The notes beneath the pieces are model-generated. The model had not been told where the DNA came from. It saw only the letters and a program-made list of their open reading frames with translations, and ran no database searches. From an uncultured Alistipes sp. (lineage in GTDB: Bacteria > Bacteroidota > Bacteroidia > Bacteroidales > Rikenellaceae): a stretch of DNA of 38,448 nucleotides. The stretch lies in contig CALUJN010000050.1 of the NCBI GenBank assembly GCA_944320985.1, positions 1 through 38,448 of the forward strand. The letters run 5' to 3'. The number at the start of each line of letters is the position of its first letter. Position 1 is the first letter of the stretch. Made by a program: the position numbers and the translations under genes. This document shows, piece by piece, positions 24,920-32,985 of this stretch.

Positions 24920-25933
24920 ATGGAAAATACGGATTGGAGTGCGCTCGGTTTCGACTATTGCAAGACGGATTACAACGTTCGTTTCTCCTATACGGACGGC
25001 AAGTGGAGCGAGATGATCGTAACGCAGGACGAGTATATTCAGATGCACATGTCGGCATCGTGTCTGCATTACGGTGTTGAGCTTTTCGAAGGTTTGAAGG
25101 CTTTCCGCGGAGCGGATGGCAAGGTGCGTCTTTTCCGTGTCGAGGAGAATGCCCGTCGCATGCAGTCGTCGGCAAAGCGGCTTTGTCTGCCGGTTCCCTC
25201 GGAGGAGATGATCGTTAAAGCCTGCATCGAGGTCGTCAAGCTCAACGAACGTTTCATTCCGCCTTATGGTACGGGTGCGTCGCTGTATCTGCGTCCGGTG
25301 ATGTTCGGTACGACAGCCGGACTGGGTGTAAAACCCGCCAAGGATGCGTTGTTGATTGTCTACTGCTCGCCGGTCGGAGCCTATTTCAAAACGGGTATCA
25401 AACCCATCCGTGTTGCCATCGATCGTGAACAGGACCGTGCTGCTCCACGTGGAACAGGTGACGTGAAGGTCGGAGGGAACTATGCGGCCAGTCTGCTTTC
25501 CGGTGAAAAAGGACATGAACTCGGCTATTCAAACATTATGTATCTGGACGCTGCCGAGCATAAGTATATCGAAGAGTGCGGTGCTGCCAACTTCTTCGGC
25601 ATTAAGGATGGTAAATACATTACGCCGAAATCGCAATCCGTGCTGCCTTCGATCACGAACAAGAGCCTCCGTCAATTGGCCCGCGACATGGGGCTTGAGG
25701 TCGAGGAGCGTCATATTCCGGTTGAGGAGTTGCCGACCTTCGAGGAGTGCGGTGCTTGCGGAACGGCTGCCGTGATCTCCCCTATCGGTTACATTTACGA
25801 CATGCAGACCGGTGAATCGTATAATTATGGCGATGAAGTAGGCAAGGTTTCTATGGAGTTGTACACCCGTTTGCAGGATATTCAGTACGGTCGTGCCGAA
25901 GATAAATACGGCTGGTGTACGATTGTTCTCTGA
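24920..25933 (+). CDS. ilvE: Branched-chain amino acid aminotransferase
   Basis: A 337-aa class IV PLP aminotransferase catalysing the last step of Leu, Ile and Val synthesis or the first of their breakdown. The start at 24920 (MENTDWSALGFDY) gives the family N-terminus. The frame opens earlier, but that DNA is the metG 3' end. Signatures are HYGVELFEGLKAFRG, YLRPVMFGT, the PLP-lysine segment GDVKVGGNYAAS and EECGACGTAAVISPIG. Codons just upstream of the PLP lysine (AAPRGT) contain a parS-like palindrome (25441-25456). Two hairpins follow the stop codon. Confidence 0.95.
   Translation: MENTDWSALGFDYCKTDYNVRFSYTDGKWSEMIVTQDEYIQMHMSASCLHYGVELFEGLKAFRGADGKVRLFRVEENARRMQSSAKRLCLPVPSEEMIVKACIEVVKLNERFIPPYGTGASLYLRPVMFGTTAGLGVKPAKDALLIVYCSPVGAYFKTGIKPIRVAIDREQDRAAPRGTGDVKVGGNYAASLLSGEKGHELGYSNIMYLDAAEHKYIEECGAANFFGIKDGKYITPKSQSVLPSITNKSLRQLARDMGLEVEERHIPVEELPTFEECGACGTAAVISPIGYIYDMQTGESYNYGDEVGKVSMELYTRLQDIQYGRAEDKYGWCTIVL
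25441..25456. other. parS-like site inside the aminotransferase gene (15/16)
   Basis: TGCTCCACGTGGAACA differs by one base from the perfect palindrome found twice 0.6-0.75 kb downstream. It lies within codons for A-P-R-G-T. Chromosomal ParB sites embedded in genes are known in other bacteria. Confidence 0.75.
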
Positions 25934-25947
25934 TATTCGATTTTTGA

Positions 25948-25985
25948 ACTTGGTTTATTTTCCGCTTTTATTTAATAAACCAAGT
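25948..25985. terminator. First hairpin after the aminotransferase gene
   Basis: Perfect 12-bp arms (25948-25959 ACTTGGTTTATT and 25974-25985) with a 14-nt AT-rich loop. There is no U-tract after the downstream arm, so it may be an mRNA 3'-end stabiliser and not a true terminator. Confidence 0.55.
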
Positions 25986-26008
25986 CGGGAAATTTTAAAA
26001 TAGTATCT

Positions 26009-26045
26009 AATAAAAAGGATCAACGATTAGTTGATCCTTTTTATT
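26009..26045. terminator. Bidirectional terminator, aminotransferase / mnmG
   Basis: Perfect 16-bp arms (26009-26024 and 26030-26045) with a GATTA loop. A runs and T runs flank the core GGATCAAC. It lies between convergent genes and 7 bases before the first intergenic parS site. Confidence 0.92.
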
Positions 26046-26052
26046 ATTGTAT

Positions 26053-26068
26053 TGTTCCACGTGGAACA
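26053..26068. other. parS site (perfect 16-bp palindrome)
   Basis: TGTTCCACGTGGAACA is a perfect palindrome and matches the widely conserved chromosomal parS sequence bound by ParB. It is one of two intergenic copies between the aminotransferase gene and mnmG. Confidence 0.88.
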
Positions 26069-26169
26069 TTGTGTGGAGTCTGTGAGAATTATTTCTGTAT
26101 AGATATTTCTTAGTGGTTTTTATTCGGATGTATTTTATAAATTTTACCTTTTAAAGATATCCGGGAGTG

Positions 26170-26185
26170 TGTTCCACGTGGAACA
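26170..26185. other. parS site (perfect 16-bp palindrome, second copy)
   Basis: The same TGTTCCACGTGGAACA, here extended to an 18-bp palindrome by flanking G and C (26169-26186). It lies 117 bases from the first copy and 20 bases from the mnmG stop. The AT-rich DNA between the copies shows no gene. Confidence 0.88.
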
Positions 26186-26204
26186 CTTGTGTATCTCTTG
26201 CCTC

Positions 26205-28205
26205 TTATCGTCCGAATTTGATTAGAAGAACGTTTACATCGGCCGGAGATACCCCGGGAATTCGTGACGCCTGACCGATCGTCTTCGGTCGGATTCGGTT
26301 TAACTTCTGACGTGCTTCGATCGTCAGCGAATTCATTGAAGTGAAATCAAAATCGTCCGGAATGCGGCTATTTTCAAGACGATGCAGCTTTTCGGCAATA
26401 AATTTTTCCCGTTCGATGTATCCTTTGTACTTGATCTGAATCTCTGCCTCCTCGATCGTTTCGACATCGATGTTGTGCGATTCGATGAATCGGCGCAATT
26501 TCGGAAGAACCTTTTGCAGCGATTCGAAGGTAACATTGTTGCGCATCAGAATGTCGTACAGCTTTCGACCTTGCGTCAAAGGCTCCGAACCGACCGATTT
26601 CAAATAGTCTGAAATTTCGCTTGCTTTGATACTCTGTTCGCGAGCGAAAGCTACAAGCGATTCTACGTTCGATTTTTTTTGCAGGAATTCAGCGTATCTT
26701 TTCTCCGAAATCAGACCGATTTTATATCCCAGTGGTGTGAGTCGCAAGTCTGCATTATCCTGCCGGAGCAGAATCCGATATTCGGCCCGTGAGGTGAACA
26801 TCCGATAAGGTTCATCGACACCCTTTGTTACCAGGTCGTCGATCAATACGCCAATGTAGGCTTCGTCGCGCTTCAGTACGATCGCCTCCTCCCCTCTCAG
26901 TGACCTGTGTGCATTGATGCCGGCCATCAGACCTTGTGCGGCAGCCTCTTCATATCCTGTCGTTCCGTTGACCTGGCCCGCAAAATAGAGCCCCGATACG
27001 AGCTTCGTTTCGAGGGAATGATAGAGCTGTGTGGGCGGAAAATAGTCGTATTCGATCGCATATCCCGGCCGATAGATATGCAGATCCTCGAATCCCCGAA
27101 TCTTGTGCAGTGCCTCCCATTGTACCTCCCACGGCAGTGAGGAGGAGAATCCATTCAAGTAGTATTCATTGGTCGAACGGCCTTCCGGTTCGAGAAAGAG
27201 CTGGTGTTGATCCTTGTCGGCAAAGGTCCGCAGCTTGTCCTCGATCGAGGGACAATAACGTGGTCCGATGCCGTGAATCGTTCCGTTGAAGAGCGGAGAA
27301 CGGTCGAATCCCGTACGCAGAATGGTGTGAACCTCCGGAGTCGTGTAGACCAGAAAACAGGGCATCTGATCCTTTACGGGTTCTGTTTCGCTCGAAAAAG
27401 AGAATTTTGAGGGATTTTCATCGCCGTATTGCGGTTCGAGAATCTCGAAATTGATCGACCGGGCATCGAGACGGGCCGGAGTTCCGGTCTTCATGCGCCC
27501 GGTTTCAAAACCGATCGACTGCAGGCAGGCGGTGATTCCGTGCGAGGCGGCATCTCCGGCACGTCCTCCTTCGGCGCGTGCGGCTCCGCAATGCATCATT
27601 CCGTCGAGGAAAGTACCGGCTGTCAGCACAACGGCCCGGCAGCTGAATTCGACTCCCATACGGGTTCGAACTCCTCGGATCCGGCGGTGGATTGGGCTCA
27701 CTCCCCTTTCGGTGTTGGCGGCTGAGATGCTTTCGGGCTCTTTCGCATGCGGATCGGGGACGTCCGTACAGAAGTTCTCCTGCGCTTCGGCAACAACGGA
27801 TGAAGTCTTTTCCGGCTCTTCGAAGAGCAGTTCCGTGGCAGCGTCCTGCCAGATATGGAGGTTTGGGGTGTTTTCCAGCGTGTGTCGCCACTCCTCCGAG
27901 AAGCGTGTCTTGTCACATTGTGCCCGCGGACTCCACATCGCCGCACCTTTTGACCGATTGAGCATCCGAAACTGTACGGCCGTGCGGTCGGTGATCCGTC
28001 CCATTTCTCCGCCTAAAGCATCTATCTCTCTGACAATCTGACCTTTAGCTACTCCTCCTACGGCGGGATTGCACGACATGGAGGCCATTTTCGTCATGTC
28101 CATCGTCAGAAGCAGCGTACGTGATCCGAGTCGTGCCGCGGCGGCAGCGGCTTCGCATCCGGCGTGTCCGCCTCCAATGACGATGATATCGTAATCGAGG
28201 GTCAT
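26205..28205 (-). CDS. mnmG: tRNA uridine-5-carboxymethylaminomethyl synthase MnmG (GidA)
   Basis: A 666-aa FAD enzyme that, with MnmE, installs cmnm5 at wobble U34 of tRNAs. The FAD motif IIVIGGGHAGCEAA (7-20), the SCNPAVGGVAKGQIVREIDALGG segment, AVVLTAGTFLDG, GYEEAAAQGLMAGINA and the C-terminal RIPGVSPADVNVLLI are all canonical. An insertion of about 45 residues (about 129-175) separates two normally adjacent strands; without it the length would be the usual ~620. The start overlaps the ybeY stop by 4 bases (ATGA), implying translational coupling. Closeness to parS fits the common origin-proximal location of this gene. Confidence 0.96.
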   Translation of the reverse strand: MTLDYDIIVIGGGHAGCEAAAAAARLGSRTLLLTMDMTKMASMSCNPAVGGVAKGQIVREIDALGGEMGRITDRTAVQFRMLNRSKGAAMWSPRAQCDKTRFSEEWRHTLENTPNLHIWQDAATELLFEEPEKTSSVVAEAQENFCTDVPDPHAKEPESISAANTERGVSPIHRRIRGVRTRMGVEFSCRAVVLTAGTFLDGMMHCGAARAEGGRAGDAASHGITACLQSIGFETGRMKTGTPARLDARSINFEILEPQYGDENPSKFSFSSETEPVKDQMPCFLVYTTPEVHTILRTGFDRSPLFNGTIHGIGPRYCPSIEDKLRTFADKDQHQLFLEPEGRSTNEYYLNGFSSSLPWEVQWEALHKIRGFEDLHIYRPGYAIEYDYFPPTQLYHSLETKLVSGLYFAGQVNGTTGYEEAAAQGLMAGINAHRSLRGEEAIVLKRDEAYIGVLIDDLVTKGVDEPYRMFTSRAEYRILLRQDNADLRLTPLGYKIGLISEKRYAEFLQKKSNVESLVAFAREQSIKASEISDYLKSVGSEPLTQGRKLYDILMRNNVTFESLQKVLPKLRRFIESHNIDVETIEEAEIQIKYKGYIEREKFIAEKLHRLENSRIPDDFDFTSMNSLTIEARQKLNRIRPKTIGQASRIPGVSPADVNVLLIKFGR

Positions 28206-28633
28206 TGTTTTTCCCAGAATTTCAAGTATTTATCCTCTTTTCGGTGCATCTGCGCATTGGTGCGTGGGGTTTTGTCGTTCTGTCCGCAGAGGTGAAGTAC
28301 GCCGTGCACCACTACCCGACGCATCTCCTGAAGAGGTGTGGCTCCGTATTGGCGGGCATTGTCCGCTACGGTCTCCACATCGATGAAGATATCGCCCGAG
28401 ACAATCCGCGACCCTTTGCGGTCGCTGTAGTCGAAGGTGATCACATCGGTGAAATAGTCATGTCCGAGGTACTGCCGGTTCATCTCCAGCAGGCGCCGGG
28501 CCGAACAGAAGATATAGCAGACATCTCCCAGCGTATAACCTTCGGCTTCGGCCACTTCTCGGAGCCACCGGGCCGTCAGCCGTTTCTGTGGATAACGGTA
28601 TGCACAGTCGTCGGTATAGTATTTTACAGCCAT
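28202..28633 (-). CDS. ybeY: Endoribonuclease/rRNA maturation factor YbeY
   Basis: A 143-aa metal-dependent RNase involved in 16S rRNA 3' maturation. The zinc motif starts HGVLHLCGQND: two histidines are present, and the third ligand position (usually His) is Asp, as I recall for Bacteroidota homologues. FTDVITFDYSD and RIVSGDIFID are the family's core strands. It overlaps mnmG by 4 bases. Upstream lies a 301-base spacer with strong purine/pyrimidine asymmetry and no recognisable promoter. Confidence 0.93.
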   Translation of the reverse strand: MAVKYYTDDCAYRYPQKRLTARWLREVAEAEGYTLGDVCYIFCSARRLLEMNRQYLGHDYFTDVITFDYSDRKGSRIVSGDIFIDVETVADNARQYGATPLQEMRRVVVHGVLHLCGQNDKTPRTNAQMHRKEDKYLKFWEKQ

Positions 28634-28934
28634 TTTTTCTTGATTTTAGAGGTTTGCTCCGGTCGGCATTGCTCGTTTTCTTCGTTTTATTCGGTTCTCT
28701 TTCTCCTCTCGATCTTCGTCATGCCGGTCGGGATCTCCGTCATCTCTTCGCAACCTTTATCACATCAGAAGGCTGTCTCTCTTTCTCTCGCCACAAGCCT
28801 TTGTCCGGGTTTTCGGTGCCTCTTTTTGACCGCTCCGTCCTTTTCGCCCTCTTTTCGCCGCCCCTCTTTCACTTCCTCTCGTCATCCTACCTCTCGATCC
28901 ATTTCTCGCCCTTTCTCTCTCTCACCCCTCGCAA
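28634..28934. other. Gene-free, pyrimidine-rich spacer (+ strand)
   Basis: These 301 bases lie between the ybeY start and the EnvC-like gene stop. The + strand is strongly C/T-rich: 52 of 60 bases are pyrimidines at 28861-28920 and 46 of 60 at 28801-28860. Transcripts of the flanking genes would therefore be purine-rich here. Open frames exist on both strands but look like composition artefacts. I see no terminator hairpin, promoter element or RNA gene. Confidence 0.7.
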
Positions 28935-30056
28935 TTATCTCTTGAAACAGTTTTCGGCCAGCATCTTCTGATTCGGGTCCGGAGGATAGATGCCGAAGAC
29001 GAGTTTGTACTCCGTTTCCATGGTCGTTACGTCGACGGCCGAGCCAATGGTTCCCAATTGCTGGTTTCTGGCCACTTTTTGGCCCTTTTCAACGCTGATC
29101 GTCCCCAGGTTGGCATAGGAGGTCAGATACTCGCCATGAGCCACGTAAACGTCGTATTTGTTCGTGATACGGTTGCGCTTGATGTCGATCACCTTGCCTT
29201 CGTAGATCGAGATGACGCGGGCTCCCTTCGGTCCCGTGATTTCAGCCATGTTTTCCCTGTAGCGTTTCACGCGCCCCGATTCTACCGGAAGCCGCAATCC
29301 CGTCGTCTTCGACGAGAACGAGGCACCCTCCTTGTTGCCTTTCGTGAGCTTGCGCAGTTCGTTGATCGCCACGTCGAGTTGCTGTTCCTGGGCTATTTTG
29401 CGCTGCAGGGCCGATCTCTCCTTCTGGGACAGACTCTGGATGTTGGCACGCGCATTCCGCGAATCACGCTGGAGTTTCTCGCGCTGTGCCGAGAGCTGTT
29501 GCGTTACCGAATCAAGCGAGTGCTGGCGGCGGTCAAGCTCCTCCTTTTCGATGCGGACCTGTTCGGTGAGCTGTTCGATGTCGCGCAGTTTGCGCTCGCG
29601 CATCGAGGCAATCTCACGCAAAACCGTGATTTTACGGGCTACATCGGTGAAATCCCGCGACGAAAAGAGATAGGTGAGGTAGTTGTTATGACGGTAGTTG
29701 CGGTAGGCCTCGCGGACCATTTCGGCGTATTGGCTACGGTTCTGCTCGAGCGTCGAGGCCAGGTCCCCCGCCACGCTGTCCTTGCGTGCGATCTCTTCCC
29801 GCAGGATCGAAGCCTGTTTTTCGGTCTCGTCGAGAAGCTGGTTCCGGGAGTCGATCTGACGCGCCAGGCGCCGTACCCGCTCCTCGGTGTCCGCACGACC
29901 CTTCTGGAGTTTCGAAATCTCCCGTTCCTCGTTGGCTATGCGCTTTTCCAGGTCCGCAATGATCTGTTTCTGCTTCTCGATGCGGCTGTCGGTCTGGGCC
30001 GATACCCCGAGGGTGAAAAGCAGAAAACAGAACGTCAGGAGGTGGGCGGATTTCAT
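28935..30056 (-). CDS. EnvC-like murein hydrolase activator (degenerate M23/LytM protein)
   Basis: A 373-aa periplasmic protein. The signal peptide is about 1-20 (ends VSAQ). Residues 22-240 form long charged heptads typical of the EnvC coiled coil. Residues 255-373 form a LytM/M23 fold in which the catalytic zinc ligands are lost: the expected H-x-x-x-D region reads ENMAEITGPKG, and the final Y-x-H-L reads YANL. EnvC-type proteins of this kind activate amidases during division instead of cutting peptidoglycan themselves. It starts 9 bases after the TPR gene in a pheS-TPR-envC unit. Confidence 0.88.
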   Translation of the reverse strand: MKSAHLLTFCFLLFTLGVSAQTDSRIEKQKQIIADLEKRIANEEREISKLQKGRADTEERVRRLARQIDSRNQLLDETEKQASILREEIARKDSVAGDLASTLEQNRSQYAEMVREAYRNYRHNNYLTYLFSSRDFTDVARKITVLREIASMRERKLRDIEQLTEQVRIEKEELDRRQHSLDSVTQQLSAQREKLQRDSRNARANIQSLSQKERSALQRKIAQEQQLDVAINELRKLTKGNKEGASFSSKTTGLRLPVESGRVKRYRENMAEITGPKGARVISIYEGKVIDIKRNRITNKYDVYVAHGEYLTSYANLGTISVEKGQKVARNQQLGTIGSAVDVTTMETEYKLVFGIYPPDPNQKMLAENCFKR

Positions 30057-30065
30057 GGTGTCGGA

Positions 30066-31871
30066 CTATTCGGAGGGTTTGGTTTTGGCGGGCCGTTTGA
30101 AGCGCTCCTCGATCAGACGGACGTTGTAACCCTTCTCCAGGGCCCGACGCCAATAGATCTCGGCCATGAACTGCTCGCCCAGTTCGTGGAGGATGTCGCC
30201 GTAGTGAACCATCAGTTCGGGACTCTTCTGACCATCGAGTGCCACGGCTTTCTGCAGGATTTTGCGGGCCTCCTCCAGACAGCCCATCTTATAGAGCACC
30301 CACGCCTGCGTATCCAGATAGGTGGGGTTGTTGTCCGTCAGCGACACAACGCGGCTCGCCATGACGAGCGCCCGGTCCAGATCCCGTTCCTCCAACGAGA
30401 GAAAATAGGCGTAGTTATTCATTACCAGTGCATTATCCGGCCAGTACGAAAGGCTTTTTTCGTAGGCTTTGTAGCATTGTTTCATGGCACGGCGATCGAT
30501 GCCCCGTTTCCCGGCTTTTGTTCGGGCGAAGAGCTGCTCCTCGGGAATCGAATCGGTGAGAATAGCCTTCTGGTGCCACGTATCCCCGATCATGCCCCAG
30601 ATAACGCTACGCAGCGAATCCGTATCGGCATGGTCCAGCGATTCCCGATAGGTGTGAATCGCCTTATCGTATTGTTTCGTCTGGAGCATTACATGCCCTT
30701 TCGAGAGGTGGAAATCGATCTTTTCGGGGAAGAGTGTCAAGGCCCGGGTGACGTATTGGTTCACCGAATCGGGGTGTTGGAGGTAGCTCTCGATGTCGAT
30801 CACCATGCGGTAGTACTCCTCGACGGGAGGACGGTCCGTCAGATGGCTCTTGTAGAGCGAAAGCGCCTGTTCCAACTCGCCGGAGGCGATCAGGTGTTGG
30901 GCGTAGAGCGACACGACCCGAGGATCGTCCGGGTAGCGGATGGCCAACGTCGAGGCCAGGTCGTTCAACTGGAAGTAGAATTCCCGGTAGAAACGGGTAT
31001 CGGAGGTGAAATTTTCAAAACGGTTGACCTTGAGTTCGAGAGGCAGGTCGTCCGAAAGAAAGAGCTGTCGCGTGACGGCCAGCAACGAACGGTAATCCTG
31101 ACGGCGGGCGTGGAAATCACTCAGCGACAAAAGCGTCTGCACGTTCGTGGAGTCGATTTTCAGCGCGGCCCGGTATTCGGCCAGCGCCAGCGAATCCTGT
31201 TTGTCGGCAGCGTAAAGATCGGCCAGGACAACATGGTTTGCGGCATCGTAGGGAGCCTCTTCGACCATCGTCCGGGCCTCTTCGAGAGCCTTCGGAATCT
31301 GGTTCGTGGCGATCAGCAAACGTCGTTTCATGCTGCTCAGCAACGGAATGCGCCCGAAACGCATCTCGGCCGAATCGAGTGTCACCAAGGCTTGAAACGG
31401 GCTTTGCCGCTGTTCGTAGAGCGCCGCCACGATGCGGTAATTGTCCGGATCCTTCGGGTTCTCCTCCATCAGGCGGCGGAAGACCTTCAATGCCTCGCCG
31501 TAACGGTCGGTCATGAGCAGCGTCTGGCCGTATAACTGGTGATACCACCGGTTGGTCGTATCGAGCTGCCAGGCTTGGCGTGCGGCATCGACGGCCCCGT
31601 CGGGCGAGGTGGAGAGAAGATTGCCGGCCAGTTCATACCAGGCCGGAGCGTAGGTCGAATCGCGGCGGATCGCCTCCTGGAAAAATTCCCGGGCACGCAG
31701 CGTATCTCCGCTGATGGTGTTCTCTTTGATGCCCTCGGTATAGAACCACACGCTCGGCAGCGAATCGGGATACTCCGGGGCGGCTGTTGTCCGCATGCCC
31801 TTTCCCGAGCCGAAAGCTGCCGGAAAGAGTGCAACGAGGCAGAATATCGTGATCGCCGTGAGTCGTTTCAT
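30066..31871 (-). CDS. Tetratricopeptide-repeat protein, exported
   Basis: A 601-aa protein with a signal peptide (about 1-21) and many degenerate TPR units through its whole length. Examples are ARQAWQLDTTNRWYHQLYGQ, AALYEQRQSPFQALVTLDSA, YRAALKIDSTNVQTLLSLSD and the strongest, ALVMNNYAYFLSLEERDLD followed by NPTYLDTQAWVLYKMGC (about 490-535). No catalytic domain is seen. It lies 11 bases downstream of pheS and 9 bases before the EnvC-like gene, suggesting an envelope scaffold role next to a cell-wall regulator. The partner proteins are unknown. Confidence 0.88.
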   Translation of the reverse strand: MKRLTAITIFCLVALFPAAFGSGKGMRTTAAPEYPDSLPSVWFYTEGIKENTISGDTLRAREFFQEAIRRDSTYAPAWYELAGNLLSTSPDGAVDAARQAWQLDTTNRWYHQLYGQTLLMTDRYGEALKVFRRLMEENPKDPDNYRIVAALYEQRQSPFQALVTLDSAEMRFGRIPLLSSMKRRLLIATNQIPKALEEARTMVEEAPYDAANHVVLADLYAADKQDSLALAEYRAALKIDSTNVQTLLSLSDFHARRQDYRSLLAVTRQLFLSDDLPLELKVNRFENFTSDTRFYREFYFQLNDLASTLAIRYPDDPRVVSLYAQHLIASGELEQALSLYKSHLTDRPPVEEYYRMVIDIESYLQHPDSVNQYVTRALTLFPEKIDFHLSKGHVMLQTKQYDKAIHTYRESLDHADTDSLRSVIWGMIGDTWHQKAILTDSIPEEQLFARTKAGKRGIDRRAMKQCYKAYEKSLSYWPDNALVMNNYAYFLSLEERDLDRALVMASRVVSLTDNNPTYLDTQAWVLYKMGCLEEARKILQKAVALDGQKSPELMVHYGDILHELGEQFMAEIYWRRALEKGYNVRLIEERFKRPAKTKPSE

Positions 31872-31882
31872 GGGCAGGCGTT

Positions 31883-32908
31883 TTAGAGTGCTTCGTCGAA
31901 CTGATGCAGGAAGCGCACGTCGTTTTCGAAGTAGAGGCGCAGATCCTTCACGCCGTATTTGAGCATGGCGATGCGCTCAATGCCCATGCCGAAGGCGAAG
32001 CCGGAATACTTCTCGGGATCGATATTGTTGGCTTTCAGGACGTTCGGATCCACCATGCCGCAGCCCATGATCTCGAGCCATCCCGTTCCCTTGCAGACCG
32101 GGCACCCTTTGCCGCCGCAGAGGTTGCACGAAACGTCGACCTCGGCCGAAGTCTCCGTGAAGGGGAAGTAGGAGGGACGCATCCGGATGGCGGTCTGCTC
32201 GCCGAAGATCTCCTTGGCGAAGTAAAGCAGCGACTGTTTCATGTCGGCGAACGAAACCCCTTCATCGATGTAGAGACCCTCGATCTGATGGAAGATACAG
32301 TGGGCGCGGTAGGAGATGGCTTCGTTACGGAAGACTCGCCCGGGGCAGATGACCCGGATGGGCGGCTGTTGGCGCTCCATCGTGCGAACCTGGATCGACG
32401 AGGTGTGCGTACGCAGCAGAATGTCGGGATTCTTCTCGATGAAGAAGGTATCCTGCATGTCGCGTGCCGGGTGCTCGGGCGGGAAGTTCAGCGCCGAGAA
32501 GACATGCCAGTCGTCTTCGATCTCGGGACCGTCGGCTACGGTATAACCCAGTCTCGAAAAGACCTCGACGATCTGATTGCGGACCAACGAAATCGGATGG
32601 CGTGAGCCGAGCTCTTCGGCCGTGCCGGGGCGTGTCAGATCGCCCGACGTGGCAACGGTATCCGCTGCGGCGTTCTGCAGCGCCTCGCGCAGCGTTGAAA
32701 TGCGCTCCGTTGCCGTGTTTTTGAGTCGGTTGAGCTGCTGGCCCAGTTCGCGCTTGAGTTCCGGGGCTACCGTCTTGAACTCCTCCATCAGGGCATTCAG
32801 TTCGCCCTTCTTGCCCAGAATCCGGATGCGGAACTCTTCGAGTTCCTGGGCTGCCTTGGGTTTGAACTCCTCGACTTGTCGCAGGAGCTCATTGATTTTG
32901 TCGATCAT
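31883..32908 (-). CDS. pheS: Phenylalanyl-tRNA synthetase alpha subunit
   Basis: A 341-aa class II synthetase subunit that works as an alpha2-beta2 tetramer with PheT, which is not in the window. The N-terminal coiled coil (about 1-85) binds tRNA. Motif 2 reads ICPGRVFRNEAISYRAHCIFH, the zinc-like CNLCGGKGCPVCKGTGW insert is typical, and motif 3 is SGFAFGMGIERIAML. A TAnnTTTG element at 32963-32970 (- strand) is 55 bases upstream. It heads the operon continuing into the TPR and EnvC-like genes. Confidence 0.97.
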   Translation of the reverse strand: MIDKINELLRQVEEFKPKAAQELEEFRIRILGKKGELNALMEEFKTVAPELKRELGQQLNRLKNTATERISTLREALQNAAADTVATSGDLTRPGTAEELGSRHPISLVRNQIVEVFSRLGYTVADGPEIEDDWHVFSALNFPPEHPARDMQDTFFIEKNPDILLRTHTSSIQVRTMERQQPPIRVICPGRVFRNEAISYRAHCIFHQIEGLYIDEGVSFADMKQSLLYFAKEIFGEQTAIRMRPSYFPFTETSAEVDVSCNLCGGKGCPVCKGTGWLEIMGCGMVDPNVLKANNIDPEKYSGFAFGMGIERIAMLKYGVKDLRLYFENDVRFLHQFDEAL

Positions 32909-32910
32909 AT

Positions 32911-32941
32911 TTTGTGCGTGTTTCTTTTTTGTCTACTTTTG
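32911..32941 (+). promoter_or_regulatory. Complete Bacteroidota promoter for the patatin gene
   Basis: TTTG (32911-32914), a 19-base spacer and TACTTTTG (32934-32941) fit the -33/-7 consensus closely. The leader to the ATG at 32986 is about 40 bases. It interleaves with the divergent pheS promoter. Confidence 0.75.
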
Positions 32942-32962
32942 AGGGTCATCCTTAGTAACGTG

Positions 32963-32970
32963 CAAAGTTA
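32963..32970 (-). promoter_or_regulatory. -7 element for pheS
   Basis: On the minus strand this reads TAACTTTG. It lies 55 bases before the pheS ATG and inside the leader of the divergent patatin gene. Confidence 0.6.
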
Positions 32971-32985
32971 TAAAAAAATTGAGAT

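Noticed and set aside
25934-26204. BCAT/mnmG spacer as the replication origin itself
   Set aside because: It is AT-rich, contains parS and adjoins mnmG, but I find only poor DnaA-box matches. The + strand is already G/T-rich well to its left (from about 19.9 kb), which places the skew change nearer 18-19 kb.
28588-28971. Open frame on the + strand in the pyrimidine-rich spacer
   Set aside because: Its Ser/Leu/Phe-rich translation follows from base composition; it overlaps the ends of both flanking genes and shows no domain.
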